A stretch of DNA of 64,000 bases from Burkholderiaceae bacterium (GCA_024235995.1 JACKLI010000001.1:1-64000), one strand, 5' to 3'. Counted from the first letter of the stretch, positions 37,500-46,957 are shown. Notes: generated from the sequence alone by a model not told the origin. Numbers and translations are program-made.

Positions 37500-39374
37500 A
37501 TGTCCCTGATCACCCTCCAACACGCTCACCTGGCCTTCGGGCACGTCCCGCTGCTGGACGACGCGCAGCTGAGCCTGGAAGCGCAGGAGCGGGTGGGGCT
37601 GATCGGGCGCAACGGCACGGGCAAGTCCTCGCTGCTGAAGGTGCTGGCCGGCCTGGAGCGGCTGGACGACGGCGAGTTGCGCATGAGCCAGGGCCTGCGC
37701 CTGGCCTACGTCGCGCAGGACCCGGCGCTGAACGGCGGCGCCACCGTGTTCGACGCGGTGGCGCAAGGCCTGTCGACGGTGCGGGACTGGATCGACGCCT
37801 ACGGCGCCGGCCAGGGCGACCTGGCGGCCCTGCAGGCGCGCATCGAGGCCGAGGACGGCTGGCACTGGCAGCAGCGCGTGGCCGAGGCCCTGCAGCGCCT
37901 GCGGCTGCCGCCCGAGGCGGCGGTGAGCGAGCTCTCGGGCGGCACCCGCAAGCGCGTGGCGCTGGCCCAGGCGCTGGTGACGCGGCCGGACGTGCTACTG
38001 CTGGACGAGCCGACCAACCACCTGGACCTGGACGCGATCGCCTGGCTGGAAGAGCTGCTGCTGGGCTTTCGCGGCGCCGTGGTGGTCATCACACACGACC
38101 GGGCCTTCCTGGACCGGGTGGCCACGCGCATCGTCGAGCTGGACCGTGGGCGCCTGCTGTCGTATCCGGGCAGCTTCGCGCAGTACCAGGCGCTGAAGGC
38201 CGAGCAGCTGACGCAGGAAGCCACCATCCAGGCGCGCGCCGACAAGCTGCTGGCGCAGGAGGAAGCGTGGATTCGCCAGGGCGTGGAGGCGCGCCGCACC
38301 CGCGCGCAGGGGCGCATCAACCGGCTGCAGGCCTTGCGCGCCGCGCGCGCGGCACGGCGCGAGCAGCTCGGACGCGTGCGGCTGGACGTGGACGCGGGGG
38401 TGGCCGGCTACCAGGGCAAGCTGGTGGCCGAGCTGGAGCACGTGCACCTGGCCTTCGGCGCCAAGGCCATCGCCCGCGACCTGAGCGCCACCGTGCTGCG
38501 TGGCGACAAGGTGGGCCTGATCGGCCCCAACGGCGCGGGCAAGACCACGCTGCTCAAGCTGATCCTGGGCGAGCTGGAGCCCGAGCGCGGGCGCGTGCGG
38601 CGCGGCGCCAACCTGCAGGTGGCCTACTTCGACCAGATGCGCGCCGCGCTCGACCCCGAGGCCACGCTGGCGGACTTCATCAGCCCCGGCAGCGAGTGGA
38701 TCGAGATCGGCGCGCGGCGCCAGCACGTCAAGAGCTACCTGGGCGACTTCCTGTTCAGTCCGGCGCGCGCGGCCTCGCCGGTCAAGAGCCTGTCGGGCGG
38801 CGAGATGGGCCGCCTGCTGCTGGCGCGGCTGTTCGCGCGGCCGGCCAACGTGCTGGTGCTGGACGAACCCACCAACGACCTGGACATCGACACGTTGGAG
38901 CTGCTGGAGCAACTGCTGCAGGACTACGAGGGCACGGTGTTCCTGGTCAGCCACGACCGCGCCTTCCTGGACAACGTGGTGACCAGCACCCTGGCCTGGG
39001 ACGGCCCGGGCCAGTGGCGCGAGTACGAGGGCGGCGTGCAGGACTGGCTGGCGCAAAGCGCGCGCTGGCAGGCCATGCGCGAGGCGCCCGCAGCGCCGCC
39101 CGATGCGAACGAAAAACGCCCCGCGCCGGCACCGGATCAGCGCGAACCGCTACAAAAAAAGAAGTTGAGCTACAAGGATCAGCGCGAGCTGGACGCCCTG
39201 CCCGCGCGCATCGAAGCGCTGGAGGGCGAACAGGCCGACATCCGCCGCCAGCTGGCCGATGGCACGCTGTACCAGAGCGATCTGCAAAAAGCCGTGGCGC
39301 TGCAGGCGCGCGACGGCGCGATCGAGGAGGAGCTGATGGCCGCGCTGGAACGCTGGGAAGTGCTGTCGCGCTGA
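37500..39374 (+). CDS. ABC-F family ATP-binding protein (Uup-like)
   Basis: A 624-residue soluble protein with two ABC domains and no membrane part. Walker A sites are GRNGTGKSS (about residues 37-45) and GPNGAGKTT (about 342-350); signature motifs LSGGTRKRVAL and LSGGEMGRLLL; Walker B LLLDEPTNHLD and LVLDEPTNDLD. A C-terminal coiled coil (about 555-620) is typical of Uup. ABC-F proteins act on ribosomes, and Uup affects precise excision of transposons and replication-fork junctions. The ATG at 37500 is chosen since the frame before it crosses the rRNA promoters. Confidence 0.92.
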   Translation: MSLITLQHAHLAFGHVPLLDDAQLSLEAQERVGLIGRNGTGKSSLLKVLAGLERLDDGELRMSQGLRLAYVAQDPALNGGATVFDAVAQGLSTVRDWIDAYGAGQGDLAALQARIEAEDGWHWQQRVAEALQRLRLPPEAAVSELSGGTRKRVALAQALVTRPDVLLLDEPTNHLDLDAIAWLEELLLGFRGAVVVITHDRAFLDRVATRIVELDRGRLLSYPGSFAQYQALKAEQLTQEATIQARADKLLAQEEAWIRQGVEARRTRAQGRINRLQALRAARAARREQLGRVRLDVDAGVAGYQGKLVAELEHVHLAFGAKAIARDLSATVLRGDKVGLIGPNGAGKTTLLKLILGELEPERGRVRRGANLQVAYFDQMRAALDPEATLADFISPGSEWIEIGARRQHVKSYLGDFLFSPARAASPVKSLSGGEMGRLLLARLFARPANVLVLDEPTNDLDIDTLELLEQLLQDYEGTVFLVSHDRAFLDNVVTSTLAWDGPGQWREYEGGVQDWLAQSARWQAMREAPAAPPDANEKRPAPAPDQREPLQKKKLSYKDQRELDALPARIEALEGEQADIRRQLADGTLYQSDLQKAVALQARDGAIEEELMAALERWEVLSR

Positions 39375-39377
39375 GGG

Positions 39378-40829
39378 CTATTTTTTCTTCACCGGCCGCG
39401 ACCAGTTGGCGATGCTCACCTGCTTGCCGCGCGCCACGCTCAAGCTGCCCGCCGGCGTGCTCTTGGTGATGGTGGAGCCGCCGCCCACCGTGCCGCCCGC
39501 ACCGATGGTGACCGGCGCCACCAGCACGCAGTTGCTGCCCACATGCACGTCGGCCTCGATCACGGTGCGGTGCTTGTTGGCGCCGTCGTAGTTGGCGGTG
39601 ATGCTGCCCGCGCCGTAGTTGACGCGCTCGCCCACCGTGGCGTCGCCCAGATAAGCCAGGTGGTTGGCCTTGGCACCGGCGGCGAGGATAGAGTTTTTCA
39701 CTTCGACGAAGTTGCCGATGTGCACCTCGGCGCCCAGCTCGGCGCCCGGGCGCAACCGCGCGAACGGGCCCACGCGCGCGCCCTCGCCCACGCCGACGCC
39801 GTCCTCTTCGCCATCGATGTGGGTGAAGGGGTGAATCACCACCCCGGCCGCGATCACGGCGTTGGCGATGCAGCAGTAGGCGCCGATCTGCGCGCCCTCG
39901 CCCAACGTCACGCGGCCGGTGAAGATGCAGCCGACGTCGATCTCCACGTCCGGCCCGCACACCAACTCGGCGGGCACGCCGCTGCGCGCATCGTCGCGCA
40001 CATCCAGCCGCGCCGGGTCCGCCAGGCGCACGCCCTGCGCCATCAGCGCCTCGGCCTGGCGTCGCTGGTGCGCGCGCTCGAGCTCGGCCAGCTGCAGCGG
40101 GCTGTTCACGCCGGCCACCTGCAGCGCGTCGTCGATGCGGTGGGCCGCCACGGGAACGCCGTCGAGCACTGCCATGGCGACGATGTCGGTCAGGTAGTAC
40201 TCGCCCTGGGCGTTGTCCTTGGTCAGGCGCGCCAGCCAGCGGCGCAGGTGGCGCGCGGGCACGGCCATGATGCCGCTGTAGACCTCGTCGATGGCGCGCT
40301 CGTCCGCGCTGGCGTCCTTTTGCTCGACGATGCGCTGCACGCCGCCGTCCGCCGCGCGCACGATGCGGCCGTAGCCGGTCGGGTCGGGCAGGCGCACCGT
40401 CAGCAGCGCCAGCCGCTCGTCCTGCGCCGCCTGCACCAGCGCCTGCAGGGTGGCGGCCTCGGTCAGCGGCACGTCGCCCGAGAGCACCACCACCAGCCCA
40501 TCGTCGGCCAGCAAGGGCAGGGCCTGCTGCACCGCGTGGCCGGTGCCCAGCTGCGGCTCCTGGCGGGCAAATTTCAAATCAAATTGGCCTCCAGCCCGCG
40601 CCATGCCTGCGCCATAAGCTTCCACTTCAGGAGCGCCGTGGCCGGTGACGGTCACCACGCGGCGCGCGTGCAGCGCCTGCGCCGTGGCCAGCACATGGCC
40701 CAGCAGCGGCCGGCCGGCCAGTTTTTGCAGCACCTTGGGCACACGGCTTTTCATGCGCGTGCCCTTGCCCGCGGCCATGATGACGATATCGATGGGCAAG
40801 GCGTTCGGGGTCGGGTTGGATGCGGACAT
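39378..40829 (-). CDS. glmU: GlmU, GlcNAc-1-P uridyltransferase/acetyltransferase
   Basis: A 483-residue bifunctional enzyme making UDP-N-acetylglucosamine. The N-terminal uridyltransferase begins with IVIMAAGKGTRMKSRVPKVL (about residues 15-34); QLGTGHAV and SGDVPL follow. The C-terminal left-handed beta-helix has the acetyltransferase residues in RLRPGAELG and NYGAGSITANYDG. Between VTGHG and QLGTGHA it is about seven residues longer than E. coli GlmU, and that stretch is encoded by repeat copy 5. Its stop is only three bases from that of the convergent ABC-F gene. A GATAAT box lies seven bases before the ATG. Confidence 0.95.
   Translation of the reverse strand: MSASNPTPNALPIDIVIMAAGKGTRMKSRVPKVLQKLAGRPLLGHVLATAQALHARRVVTVTGHGAPEVEAYGAGMARAGGQFDLKFARQEPQLGTGHAVQQALPLLADDGLVVVLSGDVPLTEAATLQALVQAAQDERLALLTVRLPDPTGYGRIVRAADGGVQRIVEQKDASADERAIDEVYSGIMAVPARHLRRWLARLTKDNAQGEYYLTDIVAMAVLDGVPVAAHRIDDALQVAGVNSPLQLAELERAHQRRQAEALMAQGVRLADPARLDVRDDARSGVPAELVCGPDVEIDVGCIFTGRVTLGEGAQIGAYCCIANAVIAAGVVIHPFTHIDGEEDGVGVGEGARVGPFARLRPGAELGAEVHIGNFVEVKNSILAAGAKANHLAYLGDATVGERVNYGAGSITANYDGANKHRTVIEADVHVGSNCVLVAPVTIGAGGTVGGGSTITKSTPAGSLSVARGKQVSIANWSRPVKKK
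40566..40622 (-). repeat. Interspersed ~55-bp repeat, copy 5, inside glmU
   Basis: On the minus strand it reads GAAGCTTATGGCGCAGG, CATGGCGCGGGCTGGAGGCC and AATTTGATTTGAAATTTG. It lies wholly within the glmU coding sequence and is translated in frame to a peptide that includes ARAGGQFDLKF. The same sense and frame are used in the cca and cysN copies. Confidence 0.7.
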
Positions 40830-40849
40830 GGGGCGAATTATCGGGGGGC

Positions 40850-41983
40850 TCAATCCAGCGTTCTGCGGTAGCGCAGCAGCGCCACCACGCCCACGGCGAG
40901 CATGAAGGCCAGCATGGGCCACAGCTCGGGCAGCACGTCGGGCCAGCCGCTGCCCTTGAGCAGGATGCCGCGCACGATACGCAAAAAGTGCGTCAGCGGC
41001 AGCACCTCGCCAACCCACTGCGCCCAGGGCGGCATGCCGCGAAACGGAAACATGAAGCCCGACAGCAGGATCGAGGGCAGGAAGAAAAAGAAGGTCATCT
41101 GCACCGCCTGCAGCTGGTTCCTGGCCAGCGTGCTGAAGGTGAAGCCCACCGCCAGGCTGGCCAGGATGAACACGCCGATCATCGCCATCAGCAGCGCAAA
41201 GCTGCCCACCATGGGCACCTGGAACAGCGCCCAGGCCACCAGCAAAATGACGCCCAGCTGCACGTAGCCGACCACCACGTAGGGCGCGATCTTGCCGACC
41301 ATCACCTCCAGCGGGCGCACCGGCGTGGCCAGCAGGTTTTCCATCGTGCCGCGCTCGCGCTCGCGCGTCATCGCCAGGGCGGTGAGCATGACCATGGTCA
41401 TGGTGAGGATGGTGCCGATCAGGCCTGGCACGATGTTCAGGCGCGACAGGCCCTCGGGGTTGTAGCGGCGATGAATGCGCACCTCGTAGGGCGGCGGCGC
41501 GCCTTGCAGCTGGCGCAGCGGCCCGACCAAATCGGGCGCCAGCGCCTGCGCGGCCACGCCGCTCAAAGCGGCCAGCGCGGTGGCCGAGGCGGTGGGGTCG
41601 GTGGCGTCCACCGCCACGTACAACACCGGGCGCTGGCCGCGCAGCAAATCGCGCTCGAAGCGCGGCGGCACGACCACCACGAACTGCACGTCGCCGCGCG
41701 CCAGCAACGCGTCGGCCTGCGCCTGGCCGATGCCGCTGGCCACCACGCGGAAGTAGCCGGTGTTCTGCAGCGCCGTCACCAGGCTGCGGGTGAGCGGGCC
41801 GCTGTCCTGCGCCACCACGGCAGCGGGCAAATTCTTGGGGTCGGTGTTGATGGCGTAGCCGAACAGCACCAGCTGCAACACCGGAATGAACACCGCCATG
41901 GCAAAGGTCAGGCGGTCGCGCAGCATCTGCTGGAACTCCTTGATGAACACCGCCGCGGTGCGGGCCAGCGAGAAACCGCTCAT
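40850..41983 (-). CDS. ABC-2 type transporter permease
   Basis: A 377-residue membrane protein of the YhhJ/YbhR class. There is an N-terminal span (AVFIPVLQLVLFGYAINT, about residues 31-48), a long periplasmic domain, and five C-terminal spans with the family motif RERERGTMENLLATPVRP. It should pair with the ATPase encoded just upstream to export a drug, lipid or other substrate. Start codon overlaps the ATPase stop (ATGA). Confidence 0.9.
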   Translation of the reverse strand: MSGFSLARTAAVFIKEFQQMLRDRLTFAMAVFIPVLQLVLFGYAINTDPKNLPAAVVAQDSGPLTRSLVTALQNTGYFRVVASGIGQAQADALLARGDVQFVVVVPPRFERDLLRGQRPVLYVAVDATDPTASATALAALSGVAAQALAPDLVGPLRQLQGAPPPYEVRIHRRYNPEGLSRLNIVPGLIGTILTMTMVMLTALAMTRERERGTMENLLATPVRPLEVMVGKIAPYVVVGYVQLGVILLVAWALFQVPMVGSFALLMAMIGVFILASLAVGFTFSTLARNQLQAVQMTFFFFLPSILLSGFMFPFRGMPPWAQWVGEVLPLTHFLRIVRGILLKGSGWPDVLPELWPMLAFMLAVGVVALLRYRRTLD

Positions 41984-42951
41984 GGCCGCGTTCCCTTCGC
42001 AGCGGCGCCGCCAAAGTTGTCCTGCGCCTGCCCGATCAGGCTGATGAACACGTCTTCCAGATTGGCCTGCGCGGGCGCCACCTGCACGCCGGGGCGCTGG
42101 GCCAGCGGGGCCACGGCGCGCTGCAGCAGGGTCGCGTCCTGCCCGGCCACGTGCAGGCTGGCGCCAAAGGCGGCCACGCTTTGCACACCGGGCGCGGCCT
42201 TCAGCGCCTCGGCCTCGGCGGCGGCGCCCGGGCCGGTCAGCTCGAACACCGTCAGCCCGGCGGCCTCGACGATCTGGCTTTCGGTGCCGCGCGCCAGCAC
42301 CCGACCGTAGGCGATGTAGACCAGCTCGTGGCAGCGCTCGGCCTCGTCCATGTAGTGGGTGGACACCAGCACCGTGATGCCGCCGGCCGCCAGCTGGTGG
42401 ATCTGGTCCCAGAAATCGCGCCGCGCCTTGGGGTCGACGCCGGCCGTGGGCTCGTCCAGCAGCAGCAGGCGCGGCTGGTGGATCAGGCAGGCCGCCAGCG
42501 CCAGGCGCTGCTTCCAGCCACCCGACAGTGCGCCGGCCAGCTGCTGCTGGCGCTCGGTCAGGCCCAACTGCGCCAGCGCGGCATCGACCGCGGCGCGGCG
42601 CTTGGGCAACTCGAACAGGCGCGCGATGAAGTCCAGGTTCTGGCGAATCGACAGGTCTTCGTACAGGCCGAAGCGCTGCGTCATGTAGCCCACCTGCCGC
42701 TTGATGGCCAGCGCGTCGCGTCGAATGTCCAGCCCCAGCACCTGGCCCGCGCCGGCGTCGGGCGTGAGCAGGCCGCACAGCATGCGGATGGTGGTGGTCT
42801 TGCCGCTGCCGTTGGGGCCCAGAAAGCCGCACACGCGGCCGGCGCGCACCTGCAGGTCCACCCCGTCGACCACGGCGCGGCCGTCGTAGCGCTTGGTCAG
42901 GCCGCGCACGTCGATGGCCAGCGCGGGCGCGTCGACAGCGGATGCGTTCAT
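41980..42951 (-). CDS. ABC transporter ATP-binding protein
   Basis: A 323-residue ATPase with one ABC domain. Walker A GPNGSGKTTT (about residues 44-53), Q-loop GYMTQRFGLY, signature LSGGWKQRLAL, Walker B LLLDEPTAGVDP and the switch His in STHYMDEAERC are present. A C-terminal regulatory extension of about 80 residues follows. Genes around it make a TetR-HlyD-ATPase-permease operon with overlapping ends throughout. Confidence 0.92.
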   Translation of the reverse strand: MNASAVDAPALAIDVRGLTKRYDGRAVVDGVDLQVRAGRVCGFLGPNGSGKTTTIRMLCGLLTPDAGAGQVLGLDIRRDALAIKRQVGYMTQRFGLYEDLSIRQNLDFIARLFELPKRRAAVDAALAQLGLTERQQQLAGALSGGWKQRLALAACLIHQPRLLLLDEPTAGVDPKARRDFWDQIHQLAAGGITVLVSTHYMDEAERCHELVYIAYGRVLARGTESQIVEAAGLTVFELTGPGAAAEAEALKAAPGVQSVAAFGASLHVAGQDATLLQRAVAPLAQRPGVQVAPAQANLEDVFISLIGQAQDNFGGAAAKGTRP

Positions 42952-43925
42952 GGCGCCGTGGCGCGCTGCACGTCCAGCGGCTGGCCGGGTTTCAGGCGCG
43001 GGGCGTCCTGCGGTGCGGGCCGCGCCTCGACCATGAACACCAGCTTGGCGCGCTGCGCGTTGGAGTAGATGACTGGCGGCGTGTATTCGGGCTGGGGGGC
43101 GATGCGGCTGATGCGCGCCGCGATGGGCGCGCCGCAGCCGTCGCAGCTCAGTTGCACCGCGTCGCCCGTCTTGATGCGGCCCACCTCGGCTTCGGGCACG
43201 AAAAAGCGCGCCTTGATGCCCGCCGGCGGCAGCAGCGACAGCACCGGCTGGCCCGCACCCACGTATTCGCCGGGGCGGAAATACGTGTCGGCCACCTGGG
43301 CATCGACCGGCGCGCGTTGCTGCTTCTGCTCGCGCCGCCATTCGCTTTGCCGCAGCGCGGCGCTGGCGGCCTGCGCCTGGGCCTGGGCGGCAGCGCGCTC
43401 GTCGGGGCGGGCGGGCAGCTCGGCGGTGTTCAGGCTGGCCTGCAGCTCGCTCACGCGGGCGCGGGTCTGCGCCACGCTGGTGCGGGCGGCGTCCAGCTCG
43501 CTGGCCGAGACGGCGCCGCCAGGGGTGAGCGTCTGCCGCCGCGCCAGCTCCTGCTGCGCCAGCGCGGCCTGGGCCTGCGCCTGCGCCAGTTGGGCGCGGA
43601 TGACGGCGATCTCCTGTGGCCGGCGGCCGGTCTGTACATTGGCCGCCTGGGCGCGGGCGGCGTCGAGCTGCGCGCCGGCCTGCGCCTGCGCGGCACGCTC
43701 GGCCTCGTCGTCGAGCGTGAACAGCGCCGCGCCGGCCTTGACCGCATCGCCGGCCTGCACCGCCAGTTGGTCCAGCCGCCCGGCCAGCGGCGCGGCGACG
43801 TAGACGTACTCGCCCTCGGCGTAGCCCGACCAGCCTGGCTGCGGCGCCGGGCCGCAGGCGGCCAGGGCCAGCAGCGCCAGGCTGCCGCCCAGCGCGCGCA
43901 GGCGGATGGGCGCTGCGTCAATCAT
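42948..43925 (-). CDS. HlyD-family periplasmic adaptor lipoprotein
   Basis: A 325-residue membrane fusion protein. The signal peptide ends in the lipobox LAAC (about residues 18-21). A biotinyl-lipoyl strand AAPLAGRLDQLAVQAGDAVKAGA, a long alanine/glutamine coiled-coil hairpin (about 75-210) and an HlyD strand region with YFRPGEYVGAGQPVLSLLP follow. It bridges the ABC pump and an outer membrane channel. It resembles YbhG/YhiI. Start ATG at 43925, just before the TetR stop on the same strand. Confidence 0.9.
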   Translation of the reverse strand: MIDAAPIRLRALGGSLALLALAACGPAPQPGWSGYAEGEYVYVAAPLAGRLDQLAVQAGDAVKAGAALFTLDDEAERAAQAQAGAQLDAARAQAANVQTGRRPQEIAVIRAQLAQAQAQAALAQQELARRQTLTPGGAVSASELDAARTSVAQTRARVSELQASLNTAELPARPDERAAAQAQAQAASAALRQSEWRREQKQQRAPVDAQVADTYFRPGEYVGAGQPVLSLLPPAGIKARFFVPEAEVGRIKTGDAVQLSCDGCGAPIAARISRIAPQPEYTPPVIYSNAQRAKLVFMVEARPAPQDAPRLKPGQPLDVQRATAP

Positions 43926-44535
43926 CGCGTCGGGGTGGCGTGGCCAGGCCGTGCTCGAGCATGGCGACCACCTCGCCCGCAAACTCGGCGTAGCTGATGG
44001 GACCGCCGGGGCGCAGCCAGGTGAAGGTCCAGTTGATCATGCCGAACAGGGTCATGGCGATGGCGGTCTGGTTGCGCGCATTCACCCGCTCGGGGTAGGC
44101 GCGGCGCAGAAAGCGCGTGACGGCGGCCACCACGTCGCGCTCGCGGTCGAGGATGACCTCGCGCTGGGCCTCGCCCAGGTACTGCGTGCTGCCCAGCAGG
44201 GCCGCGTGGCGCGTGGCGGAGGTCTCGTACTCGCGCAGGAAGGCGCGGATCAGCTCGTGCAGCGTGGCGCGCTCGTCCAGCGCCTGGCGATGCGCCGTGG
44301 CCTGCACCTGGCCGATGATGACCAGCAGCTTTTGCGTGTAGCGGTCGAGCAGGTCGAACAGGATCGCTTCCTTGCTCTCGTAATAGTGGTACAGCCGCGC
44401 CTTGGAGGTGCCGCAGGCGGCGGCGATGTCGTTCATGCGCGTGGCCGGGTAGCTCTGGCGCGCAAAGCAGGCCGCCGCGACGTCGAGGATCTCGTCGCGC
44501 CGCAGTTGGTGGGAGGCGGAAATCGGCCGGGCCAT
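43918..44535 (-). CDS. TetR-family transcriptional repressor
   Basis: A 205-residue TetR-type regulator: HTH at about residues 15-60 (EILDVAAACFARQSYPATRM, then DIAAACGTSKARLYHYYESK), with a C-terminal ligand domain matching the TetR_C group that includes fatty acid and drug sensors. It leads the export operon and probably represses it. The ATG at 44535 fits the usual N-terminus; CATAAT lies at 44545-44550 upstream. Confidence 0.88.
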   Translation of the reverse strand: MARPISASHQLRRDEILDVAAACFARQSYPATRMNDIAAACGTSKARLYHYYESKEAILFDLLDRYTQKLLVIIGQVQATAHRQALDERATLHELIRAFLREYETSATRHAALLGSTQYLGEAQREVILDRERDVVAAVTRFLRRAYPERVNARNQTAIAMTLFGMINWTFTWLRPGGPISYAEFAGEVVAMLEHGLATPPRRDD

Positions 44536-44592
44536 GCAGGGCGGATTATGCGCAGTGCTTGCCGCGCAACCGGCCCGGCTTACCATCGCGCC

Positions 44593-45000
44593 ATGCCCAC
44601 CACGCTCACCGCCGACTCGGAATTCGCGCAGTATTGCTGCGAACTGCTGGCCAGTCTGGGGCCCTGCCGCGCCTACCGCATGTTCGGTGGTTTGGGCATT
44701 CGCACGGCCGACGGCCTGAACGTGGCCCTGGTCACCGACCTGGGCGAGGGCGATACCTTGTGGCTCAAGGCCGACGCGCAGGCTCGGGCCGACTTCGAGG
44801 CCCAGGGCTGCCGGCGCTTCACGTATCTGATGAAAGGCGCGCCGCGCTCGATGGGCTACTACAGCGCGCCGGCGCAGGCCATGGAGTCGCCCGCGCTGAT
44901 GGCGCCCTGGGCCGAGCGCGCGCTGGCGTCGGCGCTGCGGGCGCGGGCCGGCGGCGCAGCCAAGCCCCGCGCCGGCAAGAGCCGCCGCACCTCAGGCTGA
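44593..45000 (+). CDS. TfoX N-terminal domain protein
   Basis: A 135-residue protein of the TfoX/Sxy N-terminal domain family (EFAQYCCELLASLGPCRAYR, then MFGGLGIRTADGLNVALV). TfoX regulates competence with CRP in gammaproteobacteria, but single-domain homologues elsewhere have unknown roles. A TACCAT box at 44581-44586 ends six bases before the ATG. Its end overlaps the predicted end of the cca gene by nine bases, tail to tail. Confidence 0.8.
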   Translation: MPTTLTADSEFAQYCCELLASLGPCRAYRMFGGLGIRTADGLNVALVTDLGEGDTLWLKADAQARADFEAQGCRRFTYLMKGAPRSMGYYSAPAQAMESPALMAPWAERALASALRARAGGAAKPRAGKSRRTSG

Positions 45001-46276
45001 CGCGGCGGCGCCGGGCGCCTCGTCCAGCGCCCGCGCCACCGCCTCGGCGCGCGCCTGCTGCACGGCGGCGCCGATCTGCGGGCCGCGCGCGCGCGCGGGC
45101 CTGCGCCGCGCGCGCCACCGGCTCGGTGGCCACCGCCAGCGCGGCGTCCAGCGCCCGCAGCAGGCGCGGGCGCTGGGGGTAGGCCGCTTCTTCAAAGCCC
45201 AGGCGCCCGCGCACGTCGCATTCGCAGGCCAGCAGCACGTCGGCAAAACGCTCGGGCTTGCGCAGCGCGTCGCAGCGCTCGAGCAGGCGCAGCAGCGCGG
45301 CGGCGTTCAGGCCGGCGCTGCGGTGGATGTTGCCGTGCTCGCGCGCCACCACGTCGGCCAGTTCGGTGCACTCGCCGGGCACGCGCAGGCGCTGGCCGAC
45401 GGCCTTGAGCAGCTGGCTGCTGCGCTGTTCGTGCCCCAGGTGGCGGGGCAGCAGCTCGGCCGGCGTGGTGCCCTTGCCCAGGTCGTGCATCAGGCAGGCC
45501 CAGCGCACGGGCAGCGGCGCCTGCAGGCGCGCGGCCATCTGCAGCACCAGCATCACGTGCACGCCGGTGTCCACCTCGGGGTGGTGGCTGGCCGTTTGCG
45601 GCACGCCCCACAGGCGCTCCAGCTCAGGCAGCACCACGGCCAGTGCGCCGCACTGGCGCAGCACGTCGAACATGCGCGCCGGGTGCGATTCCATCAGGCC
45701 GCGCGCCAGCTCCTGCCACACGCGCTCGGGCACCAGGTGGTCGGCCTCGCCGGCAGCCACCATATGGCGCATCAGGGCCAGGGTCTCGGGCGCGATGGAA
45801 AAGTCGTGGAAGCGCGCCGCAAAGCGCGCCACGCGCAGGATGCGCACCGGGTCCTCGGCAAAGGCCGCCGTCACGTGGCGCAGCACGCGTGCCTGCAGGT
45901 CGCGCTGGCCGCCGTAGGGGTCGATCAGGCCGTTTTGTGAATCAAAAAGGCCTCCAGCCCCCGTCGAATCCGCGCAAGCAGCTATTGAATTGATAGTCAA
46001 ATCGCGCCGCGCCAGGTCGTCCTGCAGCGTCACGTCGGGGCTGGCGTGCACCACGAAGCCGCGGTAGCCGCGCCCGCTCTTGCGCTCGGTGCGCGCCAGG
46101 GCGTATTCCTCGTGCGTGTCGGGGTGCAGAAAGACCGGAAAGTCGCGCCCCACGGGCACGAAGCCGCGCGCCACCATGTCCTCGGGCGTGGCGCCCACCA
46201 CCACCCAGTCGCGGTCCTGCACCGGCAGGCCCAGCAGCCGGTCGCGCACCGCACCGCCGACCATGTAGATTTGCAT
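44992..46276 (-). CDS. cca: CCA-adding tRNA nucleotidyltransferase with an apparent frameshift
   Basis: The enzyme adds or repairs the tRNA 3' CCA. The N-terminus (MQIYMVGGAVRDRLLGLPVQ), the FPVFLHPDTHEEYALARTE active-site strand, LARRDLTINS, and the HD-domain part (HHPEVDTGVHVML; LMHDLGKGTTP) are intact. Reading frame as given runs on for 485 residues into low-complexity Arg/Ala/Pro and across the TfoX gene. A shift in the CG tract at 45083-45099 leads instead to an ending with GPQIGAAVQQARAEAVARAL and a TGA at 44992. Adding one CG unit gives a normal 428-residue protein. Residues encoded by repeat copy 6 sit inside the catalytic domain. Either the base call is off by one CG or this copy is damaged. 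Confidence 0.88.
45936..46001 (-). repeat. Interspersed ~55-bp repeat, copy 6, inside cca
   Basis: On the minus strand it reads TATCAATTCAATAGCTGCTT, GCGCGGATTCGACGG, GGGCTGGAGGCC and TTTTTGATTCACAAAA. It is within cca, adding about eleven residues between LTINS and IDPYGG compared with E. coli Cca. It is translated in the same frame as the cysN and glmU copies, giving SIAACADSTGAGGLFDSQ. Confidence 0.75.
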
Positions 46277-46315
46277 GGCCCCAGTGTATCGGCGGGGCCT
46301 GGCCCGGCGCCTGGC

Positions 46316-46957
46316 TCAGGCGGGCACGGCCGCGTCCCAGGCCGCGACGCGGACCAGCCGCGGGTCGTCGGCGTGCTCCACCAGCATCCGGCGCACGCGG
46401 TCCTGCCACAGCGCGCCGAAGCGCGCCAGCTCGTCGGCGCTGGCGCGGCCGGCAGCGGCGCGCGGCAGCAGGGCGCGCATCTCGTCCGTCCAGGGCACGA
46501 CCGAGGCGTCCAGCTCCGCCTGCACGGCACGGCCGGTGTCCTGGCGGCGCAGGGCCAGCGTGCCCTGCACGGGCTGGTCGAAGCGCAGCAGCTGGTGGCG
46601 CCCAAAGCGCCCGCCGATGCCGTGAAAGCCGGTCTCGGGCGCGGCGCCGGTGAGCAGTTGCACCACGGTGGCGATCACGCCGTTGGCGCCGTCCTCGCGC
46701 CCATCGCGCATCAACACGTCGATCTCGCCGCGCACCGGCGTCTCCTGGCCGTACAGCGCGCGCAGGCCGTGCACCGTCATCAGCCAGGCGCCGGCCACCG
46801 TGGGGCAGGAGTGGCCGGCCAGGCGCACGGCATCCGCGTAGCGGTAGGTCATCAGGCCGCCGCGCGCGGCGCCCAGGAATTCGGCCAGCGGGTCGCGCAG
46901 CGTCAGCTGCGGCGCGTCGGCAAAGAAGTCGGGAAAGGTGGATTCGGCGGCGGGCAT
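46316..46957 (-). CDS. FmdE-like domain protein
   Basis: A 213-residue protein with the GHSCPTVAGAWLMT motif (about residues 48-61) and PVRGEIDVLMRDGREDGANG, resembling the FmdE family (formylmethanofuran dehydrogenase subunit E), which often binds a metal through HxxCP-type residues. Methanogenesis genes are not expected here, so its role is unknown. It stands alone between cca and a divergent MBL-fold hydrolase gene. The 182-base upstream region holds no clear promoter. Confidence 0.6.
   Translation of the reverse strand: MPAAESTFPDFFADAPQLTLRDPLAEFLGAARGGLMTYRYADAVRLAGHSCPTVAGAWLMTVHGLRALYGQETPVRGEIDVLMRDGREDGANGVIATVVQLLTGAAPETGFHGIGGRFGRHQLLRFDQPVQGTLALRRQDTGRAVQAELDASVVPWTDEMRALLPRAAAGRASADELARFGALWQDRVRRMLVEHADDPRLVRVAAWDAAVPA

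Noticed and set aside
44819..44991. Extension of cca to a 485-residue protein
   Set aside because: The tail is Arg/Ala/Pro low complexity and overlaps the TfoX gene. The proper C-terminus is found in another frame ending at 44992.
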